From NCBI RefSeq assembly GCF_003260265.1, contig NZ_QITQ01000008.1, positions 1 through 64,000 on the forward strand: a DNA stretch of 64,000 nt. The letters run 5' to 3'. The translations under genes were made by a program, and so were the position numbers. This DNA comes from Roseovarius amoyensis (GTDB lineage Bacteria > Pseudomonadota > Alphaproteobacteria > Rhodobacterales > Rhodobacteraceae). Positions within the stretch are counted from its first letter, which is position 1; each line of letters opens with the position of its first letter. Under the pieces are notes generated by a model, which saw nothing but the letters and a program-made list of their open reading frames with translations, did not search any database and was not told the origin of the DNA. Positions 63,241 to 64,000 of this stretch are shown here, in pieces.

Positions 63241-64000
63241 GCTCCGGCCTCTCGCACGTCGAAAAATCCCATCCAGCCAAGTTCGGTGAACTCGGCCTGG
63301 TGCGCATGGAACATATACATCCCGTCCTCGTGATCGGCGAAGCTGAACTCGAGGATGCCGCGCTGCGCCTGACACTGCATGATCACATCGACCGTGCGTA
63401 GGGTCGGCGTGAGCTGGGTGCCGGTGTCGTAATAGTCGAAGAAATTCCCATGCAGGTGGAACGAGTTGATCGGATCGAACTCGGTCGCGTTCATGAGGTA
63501 GATGCGCACCGGGCGCGACTTGTCGATCCGGATCGGCGCGTTCATGTAAGCTTGGCCGACCGTGTTTACGGCATAGACCTCGTTCTCACCATCGAAATTG
63601 GTGTCAAAGCCGTTCATCACCATCGCCAGTTCCTGCCATTCGGCGTTTTCCGGGCTGCCCAGCACACGCGACGCCGCAACGGCCGCAAATTCGGGGTGGC
63701 GCGCCGGATCCGGATCGACCACGAAAAGGCCGTACATGCCCTTGTGCATGTGCCGTTTCAGTGGCAGGGCATGGCAATGGTAGAGGTGGCAGCCGAAGGG
63801 CTTGGCATCGAATTCGTAAACGAACTCCTCGCCCGGATCGATCAGCCCGGCGCCTTGAACGCCGTCCATCCGCGCCGAGTGAATGCCGTGAAAATGCATG
63901 GAATGCGGGTGTGACCCGAGGTTGCGAAAGACGATCCTCAGCCGGTCGCCCTCTTTCGCTCGCAGGGCGGGGCCTGGCACGCGACCGTTGAACGTCCAGG
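63237..64000 (-). CDS. Multicopper oxidase, 3' part only
   Basis: Cut by the right window edge; its 5' end lies beyond base 64000. The visible C-terminal 250 residues carry copper-binding motifs: HSMHFHGIH, HLYHCHALPLKRHMHKGM, SFHLHGNFF and MFHAHQAEFTELGWMGFF. Two cupredoxin domains are visible, so this could be a two- or three-domain enzyme. Its stop overlaps the ZIP start, pointing to a joint role in metal oxidation and uptake. Confidence 0.88.
   Translation of the reverse strand, partial: WTFNGRVPGPALRAKEGDRLRIVFRNLGSHPHSMHFHGIHSARMDGVQGAGLIDPGEEFVYEFDAKPFGCHLYHCHALPLKRHMHKGMYGLFVVDPDPARHPEFAAVAASRVLGSPENAEWQELAMVMNGFDTNFDGENEVYAVNTVGQAYMNAPIRIDKSRPVRIYLMNATEFDPINSFHLHGNFFDYYDTGTQLTPTLRTVDVIMQCQAQRGILEFSFADHEDGMYMFHAHQAEFTELGWMGFFDVREAGA

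Noticed and set aside
1..64000. CRISPR arrays, rRNA genes, prophage structural genes
   Set aside because: Looked for regularly spaced direct repeats, rRNA-like blocks and capsid or tail genes; none seen.

Overview
The window looks like part of a large RepABC-type plasmid (or chromid) of a marine Rhodobacteraceae (Roseobacter-group) bacterium. The basis is a complete repA-repB-repC cassette with two identical 16-bp parS-like palindromes, a VirB/VirD4 conjugation module with a VirD2-like relaxase, high G+C with alphaproteobacterial codon use, and a suite of small proteins (DUF736, DUF2493, DUF3768, strawberry-notch helicase, ParB-like) that travel together on such plasmids. No rRNA, tRNA or CRISPR array was seen. 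Family names are recalled from knowledge; no search was run.

Layout. 1-4846: the 3' part of a type IV secretion operon (virB9, virB10, virB11, two small genes, virB6). Its virB9 start has been replaced by the end of an IS3-family element. 4847-12491: an inserted defence island. It starts with a decayed serine-recombinase fragment and carries hsdR-hsdM-hsdS followed, in the same overlapping operon, by a HipA-like kinase and a DUF3037 protein. 12492-20372: virD4, relaxase and mobC on the minus strand. An intact IS66-family element with an 8-bp target duplication has cut 34 codons off the end of virD4. The intergenic region before mobC holds a perfect 13-bp inverted repeat around an AT-rich core, a good oriT/promoter candidate.

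20373-23013: small plasmid genes and G+C-rich non-coding DNA. 23014-34792: a metabolic island for N-acylated (D-)amino acids or peptides: D-aminoacylase, M20 deacylase, an Ntn-like protein, an oligopeptide-type ABC transporter (DppABCDF), an RpiR regulator with a large palindrome in the divergent promoter region, an N-acylamino-acid racemase-like enolase-superfamily enzyme and a short asparaginase-like protein.

35148-49805: a conserved plasmid accessory module of unknown role, all on the minus strand: a tandem DUF736 protein, DUF6915-, DUF6878- and DUF6927-like proteins, a 1420-residue methyltransferase/strawberry-notch helicase, a YhaV/PrlF toxin-antitoxin pair, a ParB-like protein and DUF3768. 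It is punctuated by IS110 and IS3 elements. 52301-59470: the maintenance region, with Xre/RES toxin-antitoxin, a Fic protein with tandem operators, repCBA with its antisense RNA, and an AbrB/PIN toxin-antitoxin. 59532-64000: a serine recombinase, a plasmid HTH protein, and a ZIP metal transporter overlapping a multicopper oxidase that runs off the right edge.

Best candidates for something new are the HsdRMS plus HipA-like kinase plus DUF3037 operon, the strawberry-notch/DUF736/ParB-like accessory module, and the paired IS110 leaders whose divergence is concentrated in one half of the predicted bridge RNA.
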